A program made the translations under genes and the position numbers. 64,000 bases of DNA, taken from Rhizobium pisi (GTDB lineage Bacteria > Pseudomonadota > Alphaproteobacteria > Rhizobiales > Rhizobiaceae). Positions within the stretch are counted from its first letter, which is position 1. Each line of letters opens with the position of its first letter. The notes beneath the pieces were generated by a model, which worked only from the letters and a program-made list of their open reading frames with translations, had not been told where the DNA came from and searched no databases. The stretch lies in contig NZ_RJJT01000005.1 of assembly GCF_003938655.1 (NCBI RefSeq), positions 186,001-250,000 of the forward strand, in the 5' to 3' direction. This document shows positions 16,918-26,323 of this stretch, in pieces.

Positions 16918-18738
16918 TCAGGCGGCTCTCTGCGGTCTTGCGCCGCCGGCGGCCGGCGCTTCGATCTGAAAGCGGCCTACCACGCCTTCCAGCGTCTGTG
17001 TCTGGTTGCCGAGCGCGCGGCAGGCGGAGACGGTTTCCACGGCCATGGCGGCATTGCGTTGCGTGACTTCGTCGAGCGCACTGACCGAGGCGTTGATCTC
17101 GCTGATCGCTGTCGCCTGCTCGGAAGAGACGGAAGCGATGCGGGCGATGAGTCCCGAGACCTGCTCGACCTGTCCCTCGATCTCCATCAGCGCCTTGCCG
17201 GTGCGGTTGACGAGCTCCACCCCTGTCGACACCTGGGTCGAGGAGGTGGAAATCAGGGCCCTGATTTCCTTGGCGGCGTTGGCCGAGCGCAAGGCGAGTT
17301 CGCGCACTTCCTGGGCCACGACGGCGAAACCCTTGCCGGCTTCGCCCGCACGCGCGGCTTCGACCCCGGCATTGAGCGCGAGGAGATTGGTCTGGAAGGC
17401 GATTTCGTCGATGACGTTGACGATATCCCCGATTTGGGCGGACGAGCCTTCGATCCGTTCCATGGCGGCGATCGCATCGCGAACGACTGCTGCCGAATGT
17501 TCGGCGCTGGTGCGGGTCTCGGCCATCATCCCGGTCGCTTTGCCGGCATGATGGGACGCATCCTTGGTTTTGGCGTTCATCTGCTTGAGCGCGGTCGCGG
17601 CCTCTTCGAGCATCGTGGCCTGCTGTTCCGTGCGCGAAGCGAGACTGGCGGCTGCGTTGGTGATGTTGGTCGAGGAACTGCCGACCTGTCCGGAGGTCTG
17701 GGCGATCTCGGCCATCGAGGCGGAAAGGGCGTTCATGCTGTCGTTGAACTTCGCGCGCAAGGCTTCGTAAGCGGCGGCAAAGGGCGTCGTGATGCGGCAG
17801 TCGAGATTGCCGTGCGACAATTGATCCAGCCCGTATGTCAGCTGATCGATCACCGTCTCGCGTGTCTGTTCCTCGGCTGCCTTCTCGGCCATCTGGCTGC
17901 GTTCGCGCTCGAATTCCGCGTCGCGAAGCGCCGTTTCTCGCTTCTGCGCGTCCTGGCGTTCCAGCGCATTGCGGCGGAACACCGCCACGGCCTTGGACAT
18001 GGCGCCGATCTCGTCGGAACGGTCGGCATAGGGAACTTCGGTGGAAAAATCACCCTCGGCAAGATTGCCCATATAGGCCTTCATGCCGTCCAGCGGCACG
18101 ATTGCCCGGCGACGCAGGAGGTAGAGCCCGACCAGCAGCAGGGCGAAGGATCCGAAGCCGGCAGCACCCGCATAGATCGTCCAGCTGACGATTTCCGAGG
18201 CTGCATTGCTCTCTTCGTCCTTCATGAAAGCGTCGGAATTCTCGACGAGTTTCTCGACCGCATCCTGGTGCGTATGGAAGGCGACGCGCAATTGCTCGAT
18301 CGCCCCGCGCGCCTTGTCTTCATTCTTTGCATTCAGGGCCGGGATGATCTCGCGGTTCATCACGTCCCAGAACACATCGCCCTTGACCACCACATCGTTT
18401 TCAAGCTCGTCCTTCAAAGCCTGCGGCAGCCGGGTGGTTTTCCAATCGGCGCGGCGGTCGTCGTAGGCGGCTTTCAGATTTGCGATCTTCGCGAGGTTGG
18501 TCTCGGTCAGTTCGGGAAACTTGCTTGCCTCGAAGGAGAGCATGTAGGATTCGACCACAAAGAGCGGCGGCGGCAGAATATCGGCGACGAGATCCTTGCC
18601 GTAGACGACCTGCTCGTAAACCGGCCCGTTGACCTTGAGCCTTTCGAGCGCGGATTGCTGCAATCCGATCGAGATGAAAAGACCTGCTGAAACGGCGACG
18701 CCAAACGCCACCAGACTACGGGCAATGGTAAATGCCAA
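16918..18738 (-). CDS. Methyl-accepting chemotaxis protein
   Basis: A chemoreceptor of about 606 residues. A first transmembrane helix at residues 6-26 is followed by a periplasmic ligand domain of about 160 residues and a second helix near 190-210. A HAMP domain follows, and then a long cytoplasmic coiled coil. The signalling tip ([24 protein letters not shown]) is perfectly conserved. There is no C-terminal CheR-docking pentapeptide; the tail is Ala/Arg-rich. A TTG start at 18738 has GGAG six bases upstream; GTG 18765 is an alternative. The gene stands alone, so the receptor must feed into chemotaxis proteins encoded elsewhere. Ligand unknown. Confidence 0.93.
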   Translation of the reverse strand: MAFTIARSLVAFGVAVSAGLFISIGLQQSALERLKVNGPVYEQVVYGKDLVADILPPPLFVVESYMLSFEASKFPELTETNLAKIANLKAAYDDRRADWKTTRLPQALKDELENDVVVKGDVFWDVMNREIIPALNAKNEDKARGAIEQLRVAFHTHQDAVEKLVENSDAFMKDEESNAASEIVSWTIYAGAAGFGSFALLLVGLYLLRRRAIVPLDGMKAYMGNLAEGDFSTEVPYADRSDEIGAMSKAVAVFRRNALERQDAQKRETALRDAEFERERSQMAEKAAEEQTRETVIDQLTYGLDQLSHGNLDCRITTPFAAAYEALRAKFNDSMNALSASMAEIAQTSGQVGSSSTNITNAAASLASRTEQQATMLEEAATALKQMNAKTKDASHHAGKATGMMAETRTSAEHSAAVVRDAIAAMERIEGSSAQIGDIVNVIDEIAFQTNLLALNAGVEAARAGEAGKGFAVVAQEVRELALRSANAAKEIRALISTSSTQVSTGVELVNRTGKALMEIEGQVEQVSGLIARIASVSSEQATAISEINASVSALDEVTQRNAAMAVETVSACRALGNQTQTLEGVVGRFQIEAPAAGGARPQRAA

Positions 18739-18765
18739 GGCTGTCTCCAAATAACTTATTGGCAC

Positions 18766-19463
18766 CTCTGCTTCGAGATGTCTGATCTACGCACAGCATT
18801 GTTTCGCAAGAACACTTAAATATGGTTAAATCTTTGCGCAACTCCTTTAACGAGTAAGATTTGAGCGCCTTTTGATGCCCAATCCTCGGGGTGAATACTA
18901 TATTCAAGAACCACTATATAATGTAACGTGAATTCTGCATGCGTCTTGGGCCGCGCGAACCTCATATCACCTCGCGGTCGCGAGTATATGTCATGCATAA
19001 TCCGCTAACAGGCTGTTTGGACGGTTCAGAAATTCACCTGAAATTCGCCCGCACTGATCTCGAACTTTGCCTGCAAGCTGCCCGGAATAGGAGAGGCCGC
19101 GGGTGGCGATTTGCTGCGATCGAAGAGCCGGCTCGGTTGCCGGCGGGCGGCGCTGCTGGACGTGTTTTCGCTGCGCTGCATGGTTGTGGTTGATTTTTTC
19201 GCAGAAACCGTACTACAGGATAGGGTGTTCTGGGATGCGGATGTCGAGCTCCTGCTGGGAGTAGCAAGAGACTGATGTGGCGGCAGGAACGGTCGTCACA
19301 AGTGCTCCATCGCCAGATGGAATGGGATGCAACGCATTGCAGAACGTATTGGTTCTATAAATTGAAATTGCCGATGCCACAAGCGAAGGGTTCGTCCCTC
19401 AGAAATCGTCGGCTGCGTTCTCAGGCGGGCGGCATGCGGTTCGGCAGGGCGGTCTAGACCATC
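18766..19463. other. Gene-free stretch, AT-rich at its left end
   Basis: About 700 bases without a convincing gene. The first 180 bases (18766-18950) are markedly AT-rich and include the chemoreceptor promoter region. The remainder holds only short open frames with poor codon use, among them an 84-codon plus-strand frame at 18939-19193. A 51-codon minus-strand frame ends near 19034. No tRNA, IS end or strong hairpin was seen. Confidence 0.5.
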
Positions 19464-20111
19464 ATGGATGTTATCGACGAGCCCGCAGATGCGCCGCGCA
19501 AAAGAGGCCGGCCAAAAGTCTCCAGCGATGAAGACAAGCGGGCGCATATCGTCGAAGTCGCCGGCCGCGTTTTCGTCAGATATGGTTATGCCGGAAGCAC
19601 GACCGCGCTCGTCGCCTCCGAGGCGTGCGTTTCCAAACAGACGCTCTACAAGCTGTTTCAGAGTAAGGAAGAGCTGTTTGCTGCCGTGGTCGGCGCCCAT
19701 CGGCGCCTGATGCTTGACCTGCCGAGGCCTGCCGAAGACATCGCGATCGCTGAGAGCCTCGAACGGATCTTCATGATCGACATGGACGAGGACATGGATG
19801 AGGATCGCGCCGGTTTCCTGCAGCTCGTCTTTCGCGAAGCAGCCCAGTTTCCCGAGCTTATCGATATCCTGCAGCGCGAGGGCATGCTTGCCAGCCGGCA
19901 GGAGCTTGCCGACTGGCTGAACGAACGCCGGGCGGAAGGCAGGCTGTCGCTGGATGATCCGGCGAGCGGCGCCCGAATGTTGATGGATATGGTTCTCGGC
20001 GGCCTGGGCCCGCCGGAAGGACGCGCTCATGCCTGGGCCGATCGGGCTGAACTGCTTGCCCACCTTCGCCGCTGTATCGCCATCTTCGCCGCCGGCGTCG
20101 GCGCCGCATAA
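19464..20111 (+). CDS. TetR-family transcriptional regulator
   Basis: A 215-residue TetR-type repressor. The N-terminal helix-turn-helix lies at about 25-70 and carries the family pattern FVRYGYAGSTTALVASEACVSKQTLYKLFQSKEELF. The C-terminal part is an all-helical ligand domain resembling the AefR/TetR_C_7-like group (FLQLVFREAAQFPELIDIL). ATG 19464 begins with MDVIDEPADAPRKRGRPK, whose basic RKRGRP stretch is common in this group. No adjacent efflux or enzyme operon is present on the divergent strand, so its target is not evident. Confidence 0.9.
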   Translation: MDVIDEPADAPRKRGRPKVSSDEDKRAHIVEVAGRVFVRYGYAGSTTALVASEACVSKQTLYKLFQSKEELFAAVVGAHRRLMLDLPRPAEDIAIAESLERIFMIDMDEDMDEDRAGFLQLVFREAAQFPELIDILQREGMLASRQELADWLNERRAEGRLSLDDPASGARMLMDMVLGGLGPPEGRAHAWADRAELLAHLRRCIAIFAAGVGAA

Positions 20112-20155
20112 GCGGAAAAGCTGCCATCCCTTGGTTTCGGCCCAAATAGTGAAGG

Positions 20156-20923
20156 TTAGGAACCGTCGTCAGATAGCCAAATCCTTAGTTTGCCGACTGA
20201 CCTGAAGCCCAGCTTCGTCATCTCGTTTGGCGCTGCGCCCCTGTCATATCCGACGAGCGGCAGATCGGGTGAAAAGGCGTTAGTGGCCAACGAAACGGCG
20301 TCTCGGAAGGCTTGCGGCGTACCAGTCAAGCTAAAGACATTGGAGATCCCTACAGCCTCGGGTGATCGATTTACGATGCAGCCTGCATTAAAGCCGTCTC
20401 CGGCCAATCGGCCATAGATATGCACGTTGGGATCGGAAAGCAGGGCCGGTGTGAAGACGTTGGCATCGGTCGGGCTGCCAGCCTCTTTCCAGGAACGTTC
20501 CCAGCGATCCAGTGACGCCGTATCGCAAATGCGTGCCCAGTATTGAGGCGCACCTGCTGAAATACTGTGAGGTTCAGCCCATATCCATGATGCGGAAAAC
20601 AACAACTGGAACCCTTTGTCGACGAGATCGAGCCTGGAAAACCCGTCTTTGAAACCAGGTCGCCGTCCCAGCCGATCTGTCAGCCGACCGATTTCAATGC
20701 GCTGTTCCTCTGTTGCATCCGGGTCGAGTGTCGTCATGTTGGAATAATATGGAGGTGCGATCGCATTGCTTGACCAAAACGCACTGGTTCGCTGATCAGG
20801 CAGTCCATGGGCACGGAACAACGCCTGGTAGAGGTCAGCGTTGTTAGCGGCGCAGATGCGCGCTTTTTCTGCATCGGAGCGTACCGTGGTCAGGAGATTG
20901 CTTGGGGAGGCGTTGCGTATCAT
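20156..20923 (-). CDS. GNAT-like acetyltransferase domain protein
   Basis: A 255-residue protein. The C-terminal 90 residues resemble a GNAT fold: an IVNRSPEAVGISNVF strand, then a stretch reading LPLVGYDRGAAPNEMTKLGFRSVGKLRIWL, which matches the acetyltransferase ending of many two-domain hypothetical proteins. The N-terminal part, with its ALFRAHGLPDQRTSAFWSS segment, probably binds the substrate. ATG 20923 is preferred over ATG 20977 because AGGG lies six bases upstream. Substrate unknown. The base composition is somewhat lower in GC than the neighbours. Confidence 0.6.
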   Translation of the reverse strand: MIRNASPSNLLTTVRSDAEKARICAANNADLYQALFRAHGLPDQRTSAFWSSNAIAPPYYSNMTTLDPDATEEQRIEIGRLTDRLGRRPGFKDGFSRLDLVDKGFQLLFSASWIWAEPHSISAGAPQYWARICDTASLDRWERSWKEAGSPTDANVFTPALLSDPNVHIYGRLAGDGFNAGCIVNRSPEAVGISNVFSLTGTPQAFRDAVSLATNAFSPDLPLVGYDRGAAPNEMTKLGFRSVGKLRIWLSDDGS

Positions 20924-21386
20924 AAGAAGCCCTGTTGCTCGCCCGAAGCGGCCGCTCGCTTGAAGAATTGCGGGCATCCGAAGACTACTGGGAGCAGAGG
21001 GACGCCATCAAGGGGCTCGTCCAGCAATACGGACTTGAGAAGACTTTAACGCAGGCAGAGCAAACTTCGACGCCACGGAAAAGGACTACGCGCGCCTCAC
21101 GCAATGGCGCAATCGGCGACGTCCGCATCTTGCCACGGCAGCGCGTAGTCCGTTGTCGAGCCGGCACCGATCGTCAGCCGGCGCATGGATGGTATTCTTC
21201 GTCTCGAAGCGTCCGAGGCAGGCGGCAGCGTCTCGATCCGGTTCATTCTTCTGTTTGTGGCGCGGCTCAACACCTGGCAAGATGATTTTGAAGCGCCGTG
21301 CGTCCTTTCAGACCCACGGCACTCCAACACTGTGAAACTCTGCATCGCGCTGTGCGAATACCGATTCCGATTTTCGGGGCGATACG

Positions 21387-22574
21387 TTAGTCGTTCGCCG
21401 TCACCTTGACGCCGAGCACGGAGGGGATGGTGTTCGGCGCACCCATGGCCGCCCCCATGATCATCGGGAAGGGCACCGGCTTTTCCGGCGCGGCGCTGAT
21501 CGTGAGGCTCTTCGGACCGTCGAGATAGGTGTTGACGGCCGCCGAGATCTGGTTCTGCAGTTCCGGCAGGTTGAGCTGCGCCAGCATCATCGGCACGAGG
21601 CCCTTCAGCGATTGAGCGAGCTGGTCGCCGCTGACACCCTGTTGCGAGCCGGCGTAGTCGAGCGCCTTTTTGGTGATCGAAGCATCGTCGAAGCGCAGTT
21701 CGGCACTATTGAACGTCAGCTGCTGCATCATGCCCAGCATGGCGAGGCTCATCGCCTGGTTTGCCTCTTCCTTGTTCGGATTGGCTTCGGCGGTCTTCAC
21801 CGCTTCCTGCAGCGATTTGATGAAGTTCAAGGTGTAACCGGAAAAGTCGACCGCGAAGTTCAACCGGCCGACATTCTTGAAGTCCAGGGCATATTCGTCG
21901 ACCGCGACCTTGCCGCTTTCGACTTCCCAACTGCCCTTCATCGTCAAGGTGCCGTCGAGCGTCGCCAACCCCAGCTTCTCGATCGCGTCTTTGGAAGACG
22001 GGTCCTCGACCTGCGACAGGTCGATCTTGAGGCCGGCGACATTGGCGTCATAGGTGAAGCCGCTATCCTCGCGCCCGAGATTGGACTCGGTGCTTTCGAT
22101 CGTGAAGACGTCCTTGCCCTTGATACTGACAACGATCGGGCCGGTGCTGACGGTCTCATAGAGCAGGAGGTCGTCGAGCGTCTTGCCGGCGGCATTGGCG
22201 GGGATGGTCAGACCCTGGACCTGGATATCCCTAGCGGAGAGATGACCGTCTTCCTGCTTCTTGTCGACGTCGGGGAAGGCGACGGATTTGGCATAGTAGC
22301 CACCGCCTTCGGTCTCCTTCACGCCCTCGAAGGTGATGTCGCCGATCTTCAGCTTATCGCCGGGCAGGCTCGCAATCCCCACCTCGACCCCCGACGCCGT
22401 GACGGTGTCGCCTTCGACGTCAGCCTTCTCGAAGGTAATAACAGTGCCGCCGGCGCCGATGGCCGCACTGAGCTTCTTCATCATGTCACCGCCGTCCAAG
22501 GCGAAGGACGGACCGGCAAGGGTGAGGAACGCAGCACTTGCCGCCAGCATATGGAGATTGCGTCTATGTTTCAT
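21387..22574 (-). CDS. Periplasmic protein of unknown function
   Basis: A 395-residue exported protein with a clear signal peptide (residues 1-25, ending in SFA before LDGGD). The mature part is made of repeated beta-rich segments of the form GDxxxASGVEVGI...GDITFEGVKE, recalling AsmA/DUF945-like periplasmic proteins. A helical stretch follows at about 250-300 with NPNKEEANQAMSLAMLGMMQQL, and the C-terminus is hydrophobic. ATG 22574 follows an AAAGGA site. I cannot name the family with certainty. It is monocistronic. Confidence 0.6.
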   Translation of the reverse strand: MKHRRNLHMLAASAAFLTLAGPSFALDGGDMMKKLSAAIGAGGTVITFEKADVEGDTVTASGVEVGIASLPGDKLKIGDITFEGVKETEGGGYYAKSVAFPDVDKKQEDGHLSARDIQVQGLTIPANAAGKTLDDLLLYETVSTGPIVVSIKGKDVFTIESTESNLGREDSGFTYDANVAGLKIDLSQVEDPSSKDAIEKLGLATLDGTLTMKGSWEVESGKVAVDEYALDFKNVGRLNFAVDFSGYTLNFIKSLQEAVKTAEANPNKEEANQAMSLAMLGMMQQLTFNSAELRFDDASITKKALDYAGSQQGVSGDQLAQSLKGLVPMMLAQLNLPELQNQISAAVNTYLDGPKSLTISAAPEKPVPFPMIMGAAMGAPNTIPSVLGVKVTAND

Positions 22575-23047
22575 GGAAAGGTCCTTTGGAGAAAAATGGA
22601 TGTGAGAGGCAGGTCTCTTGCTCTCGGATGGAAGAGGCTGCGAGACGACGCGAACGCAAGCCTTGCTGCGGCATCATCCTGTTGGCGTAATTCTGGGCGA
22701 CGAGATTGAGAGCCGAACGCCCGGGCTGAAGACGTATTCATCATGCGGCCGCGGGGGAGAGCGGCGTCTCATTCGTATATCTCCGCGAATCTTGCAACCT
22801 TTTGCATATAGATTTCCAAACCGGAATCAATCGCCTCGCATCTGTTTGCATCGTGCTCGCAGCCGCAGCCGGCACTTGCCCATCGATCTGGTTTAAGCGG
22901 AGTTAACGAGGCTTTGGCGACGGCGAGTTGACCCGCGAAAGCGTCGCAGGCCTGGTCTATGCTGTACGTCACAAGCGCGTATCATCAGTCGCCGCACGTC
23001 GGCCACTGAGGTCAACCGATTCCACTGAGCAGGCCTTGAGAACTTGA
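22575..23047. other. Gene-free stretch
   Basis: About 470 bases with the promoter of the periplasmic protein gene at its left end. The only open frame of note is a 67-codon minus-strand frame (22769-22972) starting with GTG and without a ribosome site; its Cys-Gly-Cys-containing product is not recognised. No repeat or RNA structure was found. Confidence 0.45.
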
Positions 23048-23350
23048 TTAGCGTTTGCGCACGAACTCGGTGCGCAGAACGAGACCCTTGATTCCATCAT
23101 GACGGCAATCGATCTCCTCGGGATTATCGGTGAGGCGGATCGACCTGATGACGGTGCCCTGCTTCAGCGTCTGGCCGGCTCCCTTGACCTTCAAATCCTT
23201 GATGACGGTGACGGAGTCACCATCGGCAAGAACATTGCCGCTTGCGTCCCGAACGACCGCCTCATTGCCGGCGGATGCTGCCACCTCCGAAGCCGGACGC
23301 CATTCGCCCGTCACTTCGTCATAGATGTATTCGTCGTTGTCAGCGGCCAT
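23048..23350 (-). CDS. PhnA/YjdM-family protein
   Basis: A 100-residue protein matching the PhnA (YjdM) domain, seen as DGDSVTVIKDLKVKG followed by LKQGTVIRSIRLTDNPEEIDCRHDGIKGLVLRTEFVRKR. The N-terminal zinc ribbon of the long form is absent and replaced by a short acidic stretch, so this is the short rhizobial type. Despite the historic name, a role in phosphonate use is not established for this family. A GAGGAG ribosome site precedes ATG 23350. Confidence 0.85.
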   Translation of the reverse strand: MAADNDEYIYDEVTGEWRPASEVAASAGNEAVVRDASGNVLADGDSVTVIKDLKVKGAGQTLKQGTVIRSIRLTDNPEEIDCRHDGIKGLVLRTEFVRKR

Positions 23351-23625
23351 GCTCGTCTCGGCTCCTCAGAAGTCCTTCGACGCCTCTCGTGCGGGAGCGG
23401 CGTGCAAAGCGCTTATCCCAGACGTTCGCCCAAGGCAACTCAGGCGGCGCTCCTCGTCTCACCACATCGTCTTTTGGCAGAAGATCCGGCCCCTAAGTGG
23501 CGGACATCAGCTCGGGGTGGAGGAGCTGAGATGGCTTTCCAGAAAACTAAAGAAACCGCTGCGGAGCCATGCCGAGATGCGACTTGGGGCGAGCTTTCTC
23601 GGCACTCATTCCGGCTGGCGGAGCA

Positions 23626-24354
23626 TCAATGCCGTAATACGTTGTTCATGACGAAACGGTAGCGTTCGGGACGGACATAAAAGGTCGATCGCTCGGCCGG
23701 CGTATTGTCCGTGAACCAAGACGTCCGCTCCATGACAAGCAGCGCGGCTCCTGCGGGGACCTTGAGGATTGACCCAAGCTGCGGATCTGCGGTTTCAGCG
23801 CCGATAGCGACATGAGCCCGCTCGACGTCGAGCCCGGCAAACGCAGAGACGATCGCATAGGTCGGGCGGCTTTCCATCTCATCACGCGACAATTTCGCCA
23901 ATGCCGGCGGCAGAAAGCTGCGCCCGAGCGCGATCGGTTCATTGTCGACTAGATGAAGGCGCTCAAGGGAAAGGCATGTCTCCCAACCCCGGCCAAGCGC
24001 GGCGGCGATCGTTTCCGGCGTCCGCGTGGTGCCGACGGAAAGGACACGCATGCTGGCATTCAATCCCTGCAAAATGAGGGATTCGTGAAAGCTTTGCAGC
24101 GTATCGAGCTCATGTCGGACTTCCTTGCCGGCGACATATGTGCCCTTGCCTTTGCGCCGCTCTATCAACCCCTTCCGGGCAAGCTCGTCCAGCGCCAGCC
24201 TGACGGTGACACGACTGACGGCAAAACGAGTGCCGATCTCTGCTTCAGACGGCAGCCGGCCGGCCGGCTCGAACCGACCGCTTCGGATTTCATCCTCCAG
24301 CCGGGCTGCGATCTGCCGGTAGAGCGCGGTGGCATTATCCCTAATAATTGGCAT
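23626..24354 (-). CDS. GntR-family regulator with UTRA ligand domain
   Basis: A 242-residue HutC-subfamily repressor. The winged helix spans about residues 8-75 (LYRQIAARLEDEIRSGRF, LPSEAEIGTRFAVSRVTVRLALDELARKGLIERRKGKGTYV). The UTRA ligand-binding domain follows at 90-235. Start is uncertain; ATG 24354 gives the usual length before the first helix, while ATG 24390 and a GTG at 24432 are in frame. It is divergent from the ABC transporter operon and very likely represses it, releasing when the imported substrate or a derivative binds the UTRA domain. Confidence 0.88.
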   Translation of the reverse strand: MPIIRDNATALYRQIAARLEDEIRSGRFEPAGRLPSEAEIGTRFAVSRVTVRLALDELARKGLIERRKGKGTYVAGKEVRHELDTLQSFHESLILQGLNASMRVLSVGTTRTPETIAAALGRGWETCLSLERLHLVDNEPIALGRSFLPPALAKLSRDEMESRPTYAIVSAFAGLDVERAHVAIGAETADPQLGSILKVPAGAALLVMERTSWFTDNTPAERSTFYVRPERYRFVMNNVLRH

Positions 24355-24432
24355 TTCGTAACAATCGATCTCAACGGTTCCAGCGGTCATACAGGGCATG
24401 CTCTGTTCTGTCGATTCAGGGGCTTGCCACAC

Positions 24433-24450
24433 ATGTATTAAAATGTATTA
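24433..24450. promoter_or_regulatory. Tandem ATGTATTA repeat in divergent promoter
   Basis: ATGTATTA occurs at 24433-24440 and again at 24443-24450, a direct repeat with a ten-base period, that is, one helical turn. It lies in the AT-rich gap between the UTRA regulator and the ABC operon it probably controls, so it is a candidate operator. AT-rich sites of this kind are also plausible -10 elements. Confidence 0.4.
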
Positions 24451-24465
24451 TCGCATTACGCCTTT

Positions 24466-24497
24466 GTCTATGGAAATAGTCGTCTATGGAAATTGTC
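24466..24497 (+). repeat. 16-bp tandem duplication across the ABC ATPase start
   Basis: GTCTATGGAAATAGTC (24466-24481) is followed directly by GTCTATGGAAATTGTC (24482-24497), a tandem duplication with one mismatch. Each copy has an ATGGAAAT. Only the second ATG (24486) opens the ABC ATPase frame; the first (24470) is out of frame. Confidence 0.75.
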
Positions 24498-25322
24498 ACC
24501 CCTTTTCACCCGCCGGCCGTGCTCTCGGTCGATGGCATTGGCTTCACCTATAAGAACGGCCGCGAGGTCTTCCGAAATTTTTCGCTGACAGTGAAAAAAC
24601 GAGAATTCGTGGCGCTGCTCGGCCCCTCCGGTTGCGGCAAGTCCACCATGCTTAATCTGCTTTCGGGCTTCCTCAAGCCGACCGCGGGGAGGGTATGTAT
24701 CAACGGTCAGCCGGTCTTTCCGGAGATGCAGGCGCTCGGCTATGTTTTCCAGACTCCGAACCTCTTCCCATGGCTTTCGGTCGAAGACAATGTGTGCTTC
24801 GGGCTTAAAATGGCTGGCAAGAATGCCGTTGAACAGCGAGAAAAAGCACGCCACTATCTTTCCCTTGTCGGCCTGGAGGCGGTGGCGCGCGATCTTCCGC
24901 ACCAATTGTCGGGCGGCATGCGCCAGCGCGTCGCGCTCGCCCGCACGCTCGCCCTTGAGCCCGACATTCTGCTGATGGACGAACCTTTCGCGGCTCTCGA
25001 CGCGATTACCCGCATCCAGATGAATGAGGAATTGCTGCGGCTCTGGTCGGAGCTCAGCCAGACGATCATCTTCATCACACACGATATCGATGAAGCTGTC
25101 TTCCTTGCAGACCGCGTGGTCGTATTAGGCCTTCCTCCCAATGGTATCGACAGCGAGATACTCATCGATCTTCCACGCCCGCGAGACCGTCACAAAGTCC
25201 GCAGCACTGCCCGTTTTGCGGATTATGGGGACCAGCTCATGCACCGGATCGGCGCAATCACCCAACTCAGACAATCAGCCTCCCTCAATCACTCAGGAGC
25301 TCGTCAAAATGCAGGCCCTTAA
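24486..25322 (+). CDS. ABC transporter ATP-binding protein, NitT/TauT type
   Basis: A 278-residue nucleotide-binding subunit of the SsuB/TauB/NrtD group. Walker A (GPSGCGKST) is near residue 51, the Q-loop (FQTPNLFPW) near 90, and the signature LSGGMRQR near 140. Walker B (ILLMDEPFAALD) and the switch His (FITHDIDEA) follow. It should power uptake of a small organic solute with the next two gene products. ATG 24486 lies in the second copy of a tandem duplication and has only a weak ribosome site. Its last 14 bases overlap the binding-protein gene. Confidence 0.93.
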   Translation: MEIVTPFHPPAVLSVDGIGFTYKNGREVFRNFSLTVKKREFVALLGPSGCGKSTMLNLLSGFLKPTAGRVCINGQPVFPEMQALGYVFQTPNLFPWLSVEDNVCFGLKMAGKNAVEQREKARHYLSLVGLEAVARDLPHQLSGGMRQRVALARTLALEPDILLMDEPFAALDAITRIQMNEELLRLWSELSQTIIFITHDIDEAVFLADRVVVLGLPPNGIDSEILIDLPRPRDRHKVRSTARFADYGDQLMHRIGAITQLRQSASLNHSGARQNAGP

Positions 25323-26322
25323 GACGATGAAAAGAATTATTCTTGCCGCCGCCATGGCGCTGCTCGCCGCGCCGGCTTGGGCAGGGGATTCACAGCCCCT
25401 GCGCATCGGCTGGGTTTCCGCCATGGCCAACGCGCCCGTCCTGATCGCTGAGAAGAAGGGCTTCTTCAAGGAAGAAGGGCTTGCGGTCGAGCTCAAGTCA
25501 TTCGGCGATGGGCCGGTGATCCAGCAGGCGGTGGCTTCCGGCGATGTCGACGTCGCCTATGTCGGTGCTCCGCCAGTCTATCAGTGGTTTGCGCGCGGAC
25601 TCGACAGCGTCATCCTCGCCAAGGTCAACTATGGTCAGGCAGCTCTCGTTGCCAAGGCATCCGGCCCGATCCACACACTCGCCGATCTTAAGGGACAGCG
25701 ATTGGCCGGCGTCAATCGCGGTAGCGGTATGGATGTGCTGCTGCGGGGCTATATTCTCAAGGATGTCGCCAAGCTCGATCCGGAAACCGATCTTCAGCTT
25801 TCGCAAATGCCAGCCGGCAATATGAATGCGGCACTCGACACCGGTGTGGTCGATGCGGTTTTCGAGTGGGAACCTTTCATCAGCCAGTCGGTCTTGCGTG
25901 GCGCAGGTCGGGTTGTCTTCGATGTCAATGAGGCCCTGCCGCATTATCCCTGGTACGTGATTGCATCGACGCGCAAGGTTGCCAACGAGAGGCCGGACGA
26001 TATCGTCAAGCTCTTGCGCGCTCATCATAAGGCAATTGCTTTCCTCAGCGAGCATCCTGATGAAGCCGACAAGATCATTGCCGAGGCCTTCAAGCTGGAA
26101 CCCGTGCAGTCTGCCGATGGCAAGGTCGTACCGGCGCAAGCGATCGTATCGGAGGCGCGCAAGCGGCTTGGCTGGTCCGATGCCATCGAAAGCGCCGATC
26201 GTGCCTTCATCCAGCGGCTGATGGATTATTCGCAGACGCTTGGCATTCTTTCCCAACCATTGAAGGCTGACGACGTCATTGATACCGCCCTTTGGGCGCG
26301 GGCAACCGGTGAGCAGAACTGA
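25309..26322 (+). CDS. ABC transporter substrate-binding protein, NitT/TauT type
   Basis: A 337-residue periplasmic binding protein of the aliphatic sulfonate/nitrate/taurine group. A signal peptide (about residues 7-24, APAWA cleavage) is followed by LRIGWVSAMANAPVLIAEKKGFF, the typical first strand and helix. The hinge-lobe pattern VASGDVDVAYVGAPPVYQW follows. ATG 25309 is selected because AGGAG lies nine bases upstream; ATG 25327 is a shorter alternative. Substrate cannot be named: members bind sulfonates, nitrate, aromatic acids or pyrimidine precursors. Confidence 0.92.
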   Translation: MQALKTMKRIILAAAMALLAAPAWAGDSQPLRIGWVSAMANAPVLIAEKKGFFKEEGLAVELKSFGDGPVIQQAVASGDVDVAYVGAPPVYQWFARGLDSVILAKVNYGQAALVAKASGPIHTLADLKGQRLAGVNRGSGMDVLLRGYILKDVAKLDPETDLQLSQMPAGNMNAALDTGVVDAVFEWEPFISQSVLRGAGRVVFDVNEALPHYPWYVIASTRKVANERPDDIVKLLRAHHKAIAFLSEHPDEADKIIAEAFKLEPVQSADGKVVPAQAIVSEARKRLGWSDAIESADRAFIQRLMDYSQTLGILSQPLKADDVIDTALWARATGEQN

Positions 26323-26323
26323 A

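Noticed and set aside
16909..18690. 593-codon plus-strand open frame
   Set aside because: It is the antisense shadow of the chemoreceptor gene; the minus strand has the full signalling domain and proper composition.
22769..22972. 67-codon minus-strand frame with Cys-Gly-Cys
   Set aside because: GTG start with no ribosome site, no recognisable relative; kept only as a note in the gene-free stretch.
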